A DNA stretch of 10,102 nucleotides from WTJH01 sp049598145 (GTDB taxonomy: Bacteria; Bacteroidota; Bacteroidia; Flavobacteriales; Flavobacteriaceae). The notes under the pieces are model-generated. The model had not been told where the DNA came from and searched no databases. It worked only from the letters and a program-made list of their open reading frames with translations. The position numbers and the translations under genes are program-made. This document shows positions 1 to 6,943 of the stretch, piece after piece. Position 1 is the first letter of the stretch, and every line of letters begins with the position of its first letter. The DNA is taken from assembly GCA_049598145.1 (NCBI GenBank), contig JBMYNJ010000059.1, forward strand, positions 1 through 10,102. The letters run 5' to 3'.

Positions 1-656
1 GCATTCCACTTCAGCTGTTCTACCCTATTGAGATCCAAACTCGAATAATCCGCTTCGATTTTTCCGTTATCCATATATTCGATACTCGAATTTTTACTAA
101 AATCCAATGAGATGTAGTGATTTCCCCCTCGGAGTTCTCCCAGGTGAATTTGTCCAAAACTACAGCGTATTTTGGCGGGGGCTTCAGTGGTATCCAGTTC
201 GATATTGCCAAATTTGTTTCGGATATTTAAGTGAACTGTTTTAGGCACTTTTACTAAATAATCCACTCGAAACTTTACTTTTTCTTTTGGGCTTAAAGAA
301 AAATTAATTTCAAACCATTTGCGTTTGGCTTGCTCGATTTGAGTCTCTACAGAAACGCGATCTGAACTGGATTCAAAAACTAGATTGATTTTATCCAAAC
401 GTCGTTCTAAGGCTTCGGTGTTTTTTCCTTCTACACTGATATTGATTTCCAGTCCCACTTCATTTTTGTCCCAATTGGAGATGTTGATATTGCCGAATTG
501 ATTTTTGATGACCAACTCTGCATCGGGCCGAATGGGATAGTTTTTCTCAATCTTGCGATTGACTTTTTCTACGGCTCCCCAAAGCGGAACCGCTCCCAGG
601 AGAAAAAAGACTCCATACAGGAGTGTAACTAAAGGTTTAAAATATAAGGTCTTCAT
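1..656 (-). CDS. Secreted DUF4097-like beta-repeat protein (partial, 3' end off window)
   Basis: An open frame starts at ATG 656 and reads 218 codons to the window edge without a stop, so the C-terminus is missing. Residues 1-28 look like a Sec signal peptide: MKTLYFKP, then a hydrophobic stretch, then a WGA cleavage region. The mature part is polar and rich in short beta-strand units. An FGxI core recurs at residues 52-57 (NQFGNI), 147-152 (NKFGNI) and 165-170 (CSFGQI), with a YSSLDL unit near 204. This matches DUF4097/adhesin-like or head-GIN-like proteins of Bacteroidota, which are thought to form beta-helices; no enzymatic role is known to me. Its first 20 bases overlap the end of the upstream membrane-protein gene, so it is the third gene of the sigma-factor unit and its translation is probably coupled. 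The role, envelope sensing or a regulated surface product, is inference from context. The family call is fairly secure; the function is unknown. Confidence 0.8.
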   Translation of the reverse strand, partial: MKTLYFKPLVTLLYGVFFLLGAVPLWGAVEKVNRKIEKNYPIRPDAELVIKNQFGNINISNWDKNEVGLEINISVEGKNTEALERRLDKINLVFESSSDRVSVETQIEQAKRKWFEINFSLSPKEKVKFRVDYLVKVPKTVHLNIRNKFGNIELDTTEAPAKIRCSFGQIHLGELRGGNHYISLDFSKNSSIEYMDNGKIEADYSSLDLNRVEQLKWN

Positions 657-1137
657 CGGTATGGGAATTTTTAAGATTTAAATTATTTTTCATCTGTTGT
701 AGGATATCCAGTTGGGTTTGTAAGTTTTCCATCAGGGCAGGAAGGAGGGTCTCATAATTTTCGAAGGACAGGAGTTTTTCTCGAAGGGTAGTTTCTTGAG
801 TCTGTAATTTTTGCAACTGGCTGAGCATTTTTTGGACGGCTTCCGGTTGCTCTTCTCCAAATTGATTCAGCAGCCGTTGTTGTTCCAAATGAATTTGTTG
901 GATATAGAATTCTGTAGAAACTGAATCTTCTGTTTCGAGAGAACTCACGGGATTTTTCATCATCGAAAACCCTATAATTCCCAAGAGCCAAACTGCTGCA
1001 ATTCCGGTACTCCATTGAACTAAAGTTTTGCGTCGTCGTCGGCCCATTAATTTAGACTGAAAACGGAGCTCGTGCCCCAGGGGCGGTTCCATAGTCGTAA
1101 AAAGTTCTTGCATCTGTCGATCGTCTAAAGGCTTCAT
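637..1137 (-). CDS. Single-pass membrane protein, probable anti-sigma factor or sigma partner
   Basis: A 166-residue protein starting at ATG 1137. That ATG overlaps the sigma-factor stop as ATGA, which implies translational coupling. Residues 1-39 form a short cytoplasmic N-terminus containing a PPLGHELRFQSKL segment (18-30); similar PEGHxxRFxxKL segments occur at the N-terminus of other Bacteroidota proteins encoded next to ECF sigma factors. A basic cluster RRRRK (33-37) precedes one hydrophobic helix (about 40-59), so the topology should be N-in, C-out. The outer part (about 75-155) is rich in Gln, Leu and Glu and looks like a long coiled coil, with no catalytic motif. Its position directly after the sigma gene and its topology suggest an anti-sigma factor that holds the sigma at the membrane. 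I see no zinc-binding HxxxCxxC motif, so it is not a classical ZAS-type anti-sigma factor. The role is inferred from context. Confidence 0.75.
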   Translation of the reverse strand: MKPLDDRQMQELFTTMEPPLGHELRFQSKLMGRRRRKTLVQWSTGIAAVWLLGIIGFSMMKNPVSSLETEDSVSTEFYIQQIHLEQQRLLNQFGEEQPEAVQKMLSQLQKLQTQETTLREKLLSFENYETLLPALMENLQTQLDILQQMKNNLNLKNSHTDEDLIF

Positions 1138-1667
1138 TTCAGGTAGTTTTTTAAGGATTCTTTGGCTCGGGACAAGCGGGTTCGGCTGGCTCCCGGACTA
1201 ATTTCTAACTGTACGGCAATTTCCTCGTGTGGGAGCCCATTGAAGTAGAACAAGCGTAAAATCGTTTGTGCTTCGGGTTCTAACTGCTGAAAGGCTTTTT
1301 GAAGATTCTCCATACTATCGAAATCCTCTTCTGCTTCCGCAGTCCCGACTAAGCGTTCTTCCAAAGCCGGTAGCGTAACGGTTTTACTCGATTTCCGAAC
1401 TTCGTCTAAACTCTTCCGGTGAACAATTTGTTTCAACCACCTTCCAAAGCCCTGCGGGTCTTTCAGTTGATGAATTTTATCGAATGCTACTAAAAAGCTG
1501 TCCTGCATCACATCCTCTGCTGTGGCGACTTGTTTTAATACGCGATAGGCCGTCTGATAAGCCATAGTAGAGTAGTTTCGATAGAGTTCCATTTGAGCCT
1601 TGGGGTCTTTTCGAACACATCCTTCTACGAGTTCAGGCAGTGCAATATGGACTTCTTTGGAATTCAA
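1134..1667 (-). CDS. ECF (sigma-70 family) RNA polymerase sigma factor
   Basis: A 177-residue protein, the normal length for an ECF sigma factor, which has only regions 2 and 4. Region 2 spans about residues 26-93 and includes the AEDVMQDSF segment (50-58), typical of the core-binding and -10-reading helices, followed by the FGRWLKQIVHRK stretch. An acidic linker (101-120) leads to region 4 (about 121-173), where residues 145-169 form the helix-turn-helix that reads the -35 element. The start is TTG at 1667: an in-frame TAG lies at 1685-1683, and the first in-frame ATG would delete the first 25 residues and cut into region 2. The gene overlaps the next one by ATGA. It should direct RNA polymerase to a small regulon, possibly including its own operon; the target promoters and the stimulus are not visible here. 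Confidence 0.92.
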   Translation of the reverse strand: MNSKEVHIALPELVEGCVRKDPKAQMELYRNYSTMAYQTAYRVLKQVATAEDVMQDSFLVAFDKIHQLKDPQGFGRWLKQIVHRKSLDEVRKSSKTVTLPALEERLVGTAEAEEDFDSMENLQKAFQQLEPEAQTILRLFYFNGLPHEEIAVQLEISPGASRTRLSRAKESLKNYLK

Positions 1668-1719
1668 AAATGCTGCTTTTGTCTATAAGAGGGGTTTGTT
1701 TAAGAAATGTTACCATTTT

Positions 1720-1750
1720 TTTGGCATAACTCTTGGGCTATATAATTCTA
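1720..1750 (+). promoter_or_regulatory. Candidate promoter for lon
   Basis: TTTG (1720-1723), a spacer of exactly 19 bases, and TAATTCTA (1743-1750) fit the Bacteroidota primary-sigma layout, with four of six fixed -7 bases matching. A TATAAT string also occurs at 1741 and at 1749. Transcription would start near 1756 and give a leader of about 60 bases containing the inverted repeat at 1774-1803. Confidence 0.4.
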
Positions 1751-1760
1751 TAATCGAAGA

Positions 1761-1791
1761 TAACAGTAAATTGCATGATGCAGACTCCAAA
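1761..1791 (-). promoter_or_regulatory. Candidate Bacteroidota-type promoter for the sigma-factor operon
   Basis: On the minus strand, TTTG (1791-1788) is followed by exactly 19 bases and then TACTGTTA (1768-1761). That octamer matches four of the six fixed positions of the Bacteroidota -7 element TAnnTTTG. Transcription would begin near 1755 and leave a leader of almost 90 bases before the TTG start. The match is partial and could be chance. It lies opposite the lon promoter candidate. Confidence 0.3.
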
Positions 1792-1803
1792 CCTGACATC
1801 ATG
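1774..1803. repeat. 7-bp perfect inverted repeat in the lon leader
   Basis: CATGATG (1774-1780) and CATCATG (1797-1803) are exact reverse complements separated by 16 bases, ending 14 bases before the lon ATG. This could be a protein-binding dyad or, in mRNA, a short hairpin close to the start codon. It does not resemble the CIRCE heat-shock element. It also overlaps the candidate sigma-operon promoter, so binding there could affect both directions. Confidence 0.4.
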
Positions 1804-1817
1804 ACGCATATAAATCT

Positions 1818-4277
1818 ATGGGAAACTTTCAATTTAAAAACTTAGACAATCTGTCATTACAAGAGTTGGAAAACGAAGCGGAATTAATTCCTCTATTGAC
1901 TTCTGAAGATGAAGAGGCACTCCAAAACGAATCCTTGCCCCCTGAAGTCCCAATTTTACCCTTAAAAAATACTGTTTTGTTTCCCGGGGTGGTGATCCCT
2001 ATCACAGCGGGTCGAAATAAGTCGATCCAATTGATTAAAGATGCCAATCGTGGAGAGAAGGTTATCGGTGTGGTAGCTCAGCGAGATTTAAACGAAGAAA
2101 ATCCAGAACCCCAGGATTTGTATGACCTTGGAACGGTCGCTCAGATTTTACGAGTACTAAAAATGCCTGATGGCAATACTACCGTAATTATTCAGGGGAA
2201 AAAACGATTTCAAATCGACCAATATGTGCAGGAGCAACCTTACTTAAAGGCGACAATCAAGCCCATAGAAGAACAAAACCCAGCCGATCAGTCATCAGAG
2301 TTTAATGCTACGGTCGATTCCATTAGGGAATTGGCCCTCAAGATCATTGATGAAAACCCCAATATTCCAACCGAGGCTGCATTTGCAATCAAAAATATTC
2401 AGAGTCCGATCTTCTTAATCAATTTTGTGTCTTCGAACATGAATTTGAATTCTGCCGAAAAGCAGGAAATATTGGCGATGATTTCGCTTCAGGAACGAGC
2501 TTTGAAATGTTTGCAGTATATGGATGTCGAATACCAAAAACTGGTCTTAAAAAACGACATTCAGAATCGTGTTCGCAACGAATTGGATACCCAACAACGG
2601 GAATACTACTTGCATCAACAAATGAAAACCATCCAGGAAGAACTGGGAGGAATTTCATATGAAGCTGAAGTCGAGGAGATGCGCCTTAAAGCCAAGACCA
2701 AACAATGGAGTTTGGAGGTCGGACAGCATTTCGAAAAAGAACTCCTTAAGCTTCAACGAATGAATCCTCAGGTTGCCGAATATAGCGTGCAACGCAACTA
2801 CTTGGATCTCTTTTTGGATTTGCCTTGGAATGAGTTTTCCGAAGATCAATTCGATCTAAAAAAAGCTCAAAAAATTCTGGATCGAGATCACTACGGCCTG
2901 GAAGAAGTCAAAAAACGCATCATTGAATATTTGGCGGTTTTGAAACTTCGAAACGATATGAAATCTCCCATTTTGTGTTTATATGGCCCTCCGGGCGTTG
3001 GAAAAACCTCTTTAGGGAAATCGATTGCAGAGGCGGTGGGACGTCAATATGTGCGAATCTCTTTAGGAGGGATGCGAGATGAAGCCGAAATTCGCGGCCA
3101 TCGAAAAACCTATATTGGTGCCTTGCCAGGTCGAATCATTCAAAGTCTTAAAAAAGCGGGGACTTCCAATCCAGTATTTGTTTTAGATGAAATAGACAAA
3201 ATGGCCTCAGGAATGCAAGGAGATCCCGCTGCTGCCCTTTTGGAAGTATTAGACCCCGAACAAAACAATAGTTTTTACGATAATTTTTTGGAGTTGGGTT
3301 ATGATCTGTCCAAAGTGATGTTTATCGCAACAGCGAATAGTTTGGCTCCTCTGCATCCAGCCCTTCGGGATCGAATGGAGATCATCAATGTCAACGGATA
3401 TACGGTGGAGGAAAAAGTGGCGATTGCCCAAAAATATTTACTCCCCAAGCAGTTGGAAGAACACGGATTGAAGAAAAAAAACCTTACTCTGGGCAAATCG
3501 GTTACCGAAGCCATAGTGGAAGGCTACACTCGTGAATCCGGAGTTCGCGGACTGGAAAAGCAAATTGCCAAAATGGTTCGCTATACCGCCAAAACCATTG
3601 CGATGGAAGAAACCCCAGTTGCCCAGCCCAAAAAAGAAGATTTGGTGGAGATTTTGGGAGCTCAAAAGGTCTTCCGCGATCAGTATGAAAACAATCAGGT
3701 TGCCGGAGTGGTCACTGGTTTAGCTTGGACTGCAGTCGGAGGGGATATTCTCTTTATTGAATCGGCGATTTCCCCCGGGAAAGGGACTTTAAGTATTACT
3801 GGAAATTTGGGAAAAATTATGAAAGAATCGGCCACCATTGCTCTGGAATATATCAAAGCCAATGCGGTTCGTTTGGGTCTGGAAGAGTTTACTTTTGACA
3901 AATTTAATATACATATCCATGTACCTGAGGGGGCTACGCCTAAAGACGGCCCCAGTGCCGGAATCACCATGCTTACGTCCTTAATTTCATTGTTTACTCA
4001 AAAACGTGTCAAGCAGAAATTAGCGATGACCGGGGAGATCACTTTGCGAGGAAAAGTATTGCCCGTAGGGGGAATTAAAGAAAAAATCTTGGCGGCGAAG
4101 CGGGCTAAAATTAAAGAGATTATTCTGTCCAAGGACAATGAAAAAGACATTCTGGAAATTAATGAAAAGTATTTAAAAGGCTTGAAATTCCACTATGTGT
4201 CTGAGATGCATGAAGTAATTACGTATGCAGTTACCGAACAGGCAGCTCGTCATGCTAAAAAACTCATCTTGTCTTGA
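1818..4277 (+). CDS. lon: ATP-dependent protease Lon (LonA type)
   Basis: An 819-residue cytoplasmic serine protease that unfolds and degrades damaged or regulatory proteins using ATP. An N-terminal LON substrate-binding domain begins near residue 44 (VPILPLKNTVLFPGVVIPI). It is followed by a helical linker, then an AAA+ module with Walker A GPPGVGKTS (390-398) and Walker B VFVLDEID (453-460). The C-terminal protease domain has the catalytic serine in PKDGPSAG (S713), and a lysine 43 residues later in GGIKEK (K756) forms the Ser-Lys dyad, the same spacing as in E. coli Lon. All key residues are present and the length is normal for Bacteroidota. The ATG at 1818 gives the expected acidic N-terminal extension before the LON domain. 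The gene's stop overlaps the cmk start, so the two are co-transcribed. A promoter candidate and an inverted repeat lie upstream. Confidence 0.98.
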   Translation: MGNFQFKNLDNLSLQELENEAELIPLLTSEDEEALQNESLPPEVPILPLKNTVLFPGVVIPITAGRNKSIQLIKDANRGEKVIGVVAQRDLNEENPEPQDLYDLGTVAQILRVLKMPDGNTTVIIQGKKRFQIDQYVQEQPYLKATIKPIEEQNPADQSSEFNATVDSIRELALKIIDENPNIPTEAAFAIKNIQSPIFLINFVSSNMNLNSAEKQEILAMISLQERALKCLQYMDVEYQKLVLKNDIQNRVRNELDTQQREYYLHQQMKTIQEELGGISYEAEVEEMRLKAKTKQWSLEVGQHFEKELLKLQRMNPQVAEYSVQRNYLDLFLDLPWNEFSEDQFDLKKAQKILDRDHYGLEEVKKRIIEYLAVLKLRNDMKSPILCLYGPPGVGKTSLGKSIAEAVGRQYVRISLGGMRDEAEIRGHRKTYIGALPGRIIQSLKKAGTSNPVFVLDEIDKMASGMQGDPAAALLEVLDPEQNNSFYDNFLELGYDLSKVMFIATANSLAPLHPALRDRMEIINVNGYTVEEKVAIAQKYLLPKQLEEHGLKKKNLTLGKSVTEAIVEGYTRESGVRGLEKQIAKMVRYTAKTIAMEETPVAQPKKEDLVEILGAQKVFRDQYENNQVAGVVTGLAWTAVGGDILFIESAISPGKGTLSITGNLGKIMKESATIALEYIKANAVRLGLEEFTFDKFNIHIHVPEGATPKDGPSAGITMLTSLISLFTQKRVKQKLAMTGEITLRGKVLPVGGIKEKILAAKRAKIKEIILSKDNEKDILEINEKYLKGLKFHYVSEMHEVITYAVTEQAARHAKKLILS

Positions 4278-4969
4278 TTCGTCGGCAGAAACCCCTTATC
4301 ATCGCTATTGATGGGCATGCTGCCACAGGCAAAAGTACTCAGGCCAAGAAAATAGCAGAGCATTATCAAATTACCTATATCGATTCCGGGGCCATGTATC
4401 GGGCAGTAACTTGGTATGCCCTGGAACAGGGGTGGATTCAAGCAGATCAGATCAATGAGTCGCGTTTAATTTCTGAATTGAACCAGATTTCCCTTGAATT
4501 TCAATCGGTTGAAGGGAGCCCGCAATTGTTGGTCAACGGACAATTGTTAACCCACCAATTGCGTTCAATGGAGGTGAGTCAATGGGTCAGCCAGATAGCG
4601 AAAATTCCCGAAATACGAAGGTTTTTAGTCGTTCAGCAACAAGCTTTGGGCGCTGCACAGAGTGTTGTAATGGATGGACGAGATATCGGGACGGTGGTTT
4701 TTCCTCATGCAGATATTAAATTTTACTTTACCGCTCGGGCTGAAATTCGAGCACAAAGGCGATTAAAGGAACTCCAACCCCAGCAAGCCGATATCACTTT
4801 TGAAGAAGTGTTGGCCAACGTCAATGAGCGCGATCATTTGGATAGTACCCGTACACTTGCCCCACTAAAACCCAGTTCAGATGCTCATTTGATCGATGTT
4901 TCGGATGCAACCATCGAAGAGGTTTTTAATCAATTGTGTGCTTATATTGACCCCTTGTCAGAATCTTAA
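4274..4969 (+). CDS. cmk: (d)CMP kinase (cytidylate kinase)
   Basis: A 231-residue cytoplasmic enzyme that transfers phosphate from ATP to CMP or dCMP in pyrimidine nucleotide metabolism. The N-terminal P-loop is GHAATGKST (14-22). The nucleotide-binding segment YIDSGAMYRAV follows at about 35-45, the DGRDIGT motif at 135-141 is characteristic of the family, and the DHLDSTR segment near 190 covers the lid and following region. The start is TTG at 4274, overlapping the lon stop as TTGA. An in-frame TAA at 4256-4258 excludes an earlier ATG, and the next in-frame ATG (residue 41) would remove the P-loop. Translation is therefore probably coupled to lon. There is no convincing terminator after it; rpsA follows after 149 bases with its own promoter candidate, a common pairing because cmk and rpsA are neighbours in many bacteria. 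Confidence 0.96.
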   Translation: MIRRQKPLIIAIDGHAATGKSTQAKKIAEHYQITYIDSGAMYRAVTWYALEQGWIQADQINESRLISELNQISLEFQSVEGSPQLLVNGQLLTHQLRSMEVSQWVSQIAKIPEIRRFLVVQQQALGAAQSVVMDGRDIGTVVFPHADIKFYFTARAEIRAQRRLKELQPQQADITFEEVLANVNERDHLDSTRTLAPLKPSSDAHLIDVSDATIEEVFNQLCAYIDPLSES

Positions 4970-4977
4970 TCGACTTC

Positions 4978-5008
4978 TTTGTTTTTCAAGGGATTAGTCT
5001 TAAATTTG
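4978..5008 (+). promoter_or_regulatory. Strong Bacteroidota-type promoter for rpsA
   Basis: TTTG (4978-4981), exactly 19 bases, then TAAATTTG (5001-5008) match the published Bacteroidota primary-sigma consensus TTTG-N19-TAnnTTTG at every fixed position. Transcription should start around 5012-5015, giving rpsA a leader of about 105 bases. It lies just after the cmk stop codon. This is the best promoter match I found in the window. Confidence 0.7.
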
Positions 5009-5060
5009 CCGCCCGTTGTGTGTAGAGAATGGCAACGAAACGTTTTTTAATTTCACCCTT

Positions 5061-5097
5061 CTAGTAGTTTTGTACTTAATCATTCTCCAAAACCTAG
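5061..5097 (+). promoter_or_regulatory. Predicted hairpin in the rpsA leader
   Basis: CTAG (5061-5064) and GTTTTG (5067-5072) can pair with CAAAAC (5088-5093) and CTAG (5094-5097). This gives a 10-bp stem with a 2-base bulge and a 15-base loop, 21 bases before the rpsA ATG. A competing 7-bp pairing, TTTTGTA (5068-5074) with TACAAAA (5100-5106), uses the same left arm. Many S1 genes are autoregulated through leader structure, so this is a plausible control site. No folding energy was calculated. Confidence 0.35.
5065..5072 (+). promoter_or_regulatory. Second -7-like element upstream of rpsA
   Basis: TAGTTTTG matches TAnnTTTG exactly, but 19 bases upstream there is only a T-run (TTTT rather than TTTG). 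It could be a second, downstream rpsA start giving a leader of about 40 bases, or a chance match. It lies inside the predicted hairpin, so a transcript starting here would lack that structure. Confidence 0.3.
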
Positions 5098-5118
5098 AAT
5101 ACAAAAGAACCATCAGCC

Positions 5119-6924
5119 ATGGCTGAAGATACTCAAAATCCAGCGCCTGAGCAGCAAGCTGCCCAAGCCACCGCCCCAGAAACCAATTCAGCAGAATTTT
5201 TAGATAATTTTAATTGGGAACTCTACGAAGAGGGAATCGACCCTATTGAAGACAAACAACTTGCTGAATTTGAAACCCTAGTCAAAGAAAATTTTGTCGA
5301 TACCGCAGACGACGACGTAGTCGAAGGATTGGTCGTGCACATGACCGACCGAGATGCCATCATCGATATCAATGCTAAATCAGAGGGAGTGATTTCTCTA
5401 AACGAATTTCGTTACAACCCCGATCTCAAAGTAGGGGATAAGGTGGAAGTAATTGTCGATACCCGAGAAGACCGCACTGGACAATTAGTCCTTTCGCACC
5501 GTAAAGCTCGTGTGATAAAAGCTTGGGATCGCGTTAACAATGCCCACGACAATGGCGAAATCGTCAACGGTTTTGTCAAGTGTCGTACCAAAGGAGGAAT
5601 GATTGTCGACGTTTTCGGAATCGAAGCCTTCTTACCCGGATCTCAAATCGATGTGAAACCGATCCGTGATTACGATCAGTATGTGAACAAGACGATGGAA
5701 TTCAAGGTGGTAAAAATTAATCACGAGTTCAAAAATATCGTCGTATCCCATAAAGCATTGATTGAAGCCGATATCGAAGAGCAGAAAAAAGAAATCATTG
5801 GCCAATTGGAAAAAGGTCAAGTCTTGGAAGGAGTGGTAAAAAACATTACTTCCTACGGGGTATTTATCGACCTTGGAGGCGTAGATGGTTTGATTCATAT
5901 CACAGACCTTTCCTGGAGTCGTATCAACCACCCCAGCGAAATTTTAGAACTCGATCAAAAACTCAACGTGGTGATTTTAGACTTTGATGATAATAAGTCT
6001 AGAATTCAATTAGGATTAAAACAATTAAGTGGACATCCATGGGACAACCTTGACGACGAAATAACTGAAGGTTCTAAAGTCAAAGGAAAAGTAGCCGTTA
6101 TTGCAGATTATGGTGCTTTTGTAGAAATCCAGGACGGTGTTGAAGGCTTGGTTCATGTCTCAGAAATGTCTTGGTCTACTCACTTGCGTTCTGCTCAGGA
6201 CTTTGTTAAAGTAGGAGACGAGGTGGAGACCGTAGTCCTTTCTATCGATCGTGACGCACGTAAAATGTCTTTGGGAATCAAACAACTTTCCCAAGACCCT
6301 TGGACTGATATTACTTCCAAGTTTCCGGTAGGCTCTAAACATACGGGTATGGTTCGCAACTTTACTAACTTCGGTGTGTTTATCGAATTGGATGAAGGAA
6401 TTGACGGGTTAGTTTATATTTCCGACCTCTCTTGGACCAAGAAAATTAAGCATCCATCCGAATTTATCAATTTAGGAGATGAGTTAGAAGTTGTAGTACT
6501 TGAACTCGACGTTGAAGGACGTAAACTAAGCTTAGGACATAAACAAACCCAAGAAAACCCTTGGGATAAATACGCGGCTGAATTTGCTGAAGGAACTGTT
6601 CATAAAGCTGCGATCTCAGAAATAGTAGATAAAGGGGCGACAATCACCTTCAACGACGTAATAGTCGCTTTTGTTCCTTCCCGCCACATGGAAAAAGAAG
6701 ACGGGTCTAAAGTAACCAAAGGCGAGGAGACCGAATTTAAAATCATCGAATTTAATAAGGAGTTTAAGCGTGTTGTGGCTTCCCACACGGCAATCTTCCG
6801 TGAAAACGAAGCCCGCAATATGAAGCAGGCAGCTAAGCGAGTAGCGGCCAATAATGCAGAGAAAACTACCTTAGGAGACTTGGATGCATTAGCCAATCTG
6901 AAAGAAAAGATGAAGAAGGACTAA
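5119..6924 (+). CDS. rpsA: 30S ribosomal protein S1
   Basis: A 601-residue RNA-binding protein of the small ribosomal subunit that helps load and unfold mRNA. An N-terminal Ala/Gln/Pro/Glu-rich tail (1-25) leads to a conserved FLDNFNWELYEEG segment (27-39) seen in Bacteroidota S1 proteins. Six S1 (OB-fold) repeats follow, starting at about residues 66, 147, 235, 319, 406 and 493. Repeats 3 to 5 are the most canonical, with [VI]xx[YF]G[VA]F[IV] and GLxx[IV]S/TxxSW signatures, and the sixth is more diverged. The C-terminus is Lys- and Ala-rich. No truncation or frameshift is seen. The gene has a strong promoter candidate and structured leader upstream and an intrinsic terminator 20 bases after the stop, so it is probably transcribed mainly alone. 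No clear Shine-Dalgarno precedes the ATG, as usual for this phylum. Confidence 0.98.
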   Translation: MAEDTQNPAPEQQAAQATAPETNSAEFLDNFNWELYEEGIDPIEDKQLAEFETLVKENFVDTADDDVVEGLVVHMTDRDAIIDINAKSEGVISLNEFRYNPDLKVGDKVEVIVDTREDRTGQLVLSHRKARVIKAWDRVNNAHDNGEIVNGFVKCRTKGGMIVDVFGIEAFLPGSQIDVKPIRDYDQYVNKTMEFKVVKINHEFKNIVVSHKALIEADIEEQKKEIIGQLEKGQVLEGVVKNITSYGVFIDLGGVDGLIHITDLSWSRINHPSEILELDQKLNVVILDFDDNKSRIQLGLKQLSGHPWDNLDDEITEGSKVKGKVAVIADYGAFVEIQDGVEGLVHVSEMSWSTHLRSAQDFVKVGDEVETVVLSIDRDARKMSLGIKQLSQDPWTDITSKFPVGSKHTGMVRNFTNFGVFIELDEGIDGLVYISDLSWTKKIKHPSEFINLGDELEVVVLELDVEGRKLSLGHKQTQENPWDKYAAEFAEGTVHKAAISEIVDKGATITFNDVIVAFVPSRHMEKEDGSKVTKGEETEFKIIEFNKEFKRVVASHTAIFRENEARNMKQAAKRVAANNAEKTTLGDLDALANLKEKMKKD

Positions 6925-6943
6925 TTTCCTAATAAACTGTTGA

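Noticed and set aside
1617..1640. A PELVEG-like string at the sigma-factor N-terminus resembling coding copies of a dispersed palindromic repeat
   Set aside because: ELVEGC followed by a basic/acidic KDPKAQ stretch is normal for the start of ECF sigma factors, and no second copy occurs in the window.
1709..1713. GTAAC on the minus strand as an ECF-type -35 element for self-regulation
   Set aside because: The AAC core is suggestive, but no ECF-like -10 follows at the right distance and the target motif of this sigma factor is unknown.
1600..1845. Plus-strand open frame of 81 codons across the sigma gene start and the lon leader
   Set aside because: It runs antisense to the sigma gene, overlaps lon in another frame and shows no protein-family features.
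4523..4561. Three CAATTG copies in cmk as a DNA repeat
   Set aside because: They fall within a Gln/Leu-rich coding stretch and are explained by codon use; no regular spacing.
5014..5048. Possible terminator after cmk (CGTTG/CAACG and AACG/CGTT stems before a T-run)
   Set aside because: The stems have only 4-5 bp, too weak for an intrinsic terminator; kept only as part of the rpsA leader discussion.
6160..6896. Minus-strand open frames inside rpsA
   Set aside because: They are antisense shadows of a strongly conserved gene with no recognisable domains.
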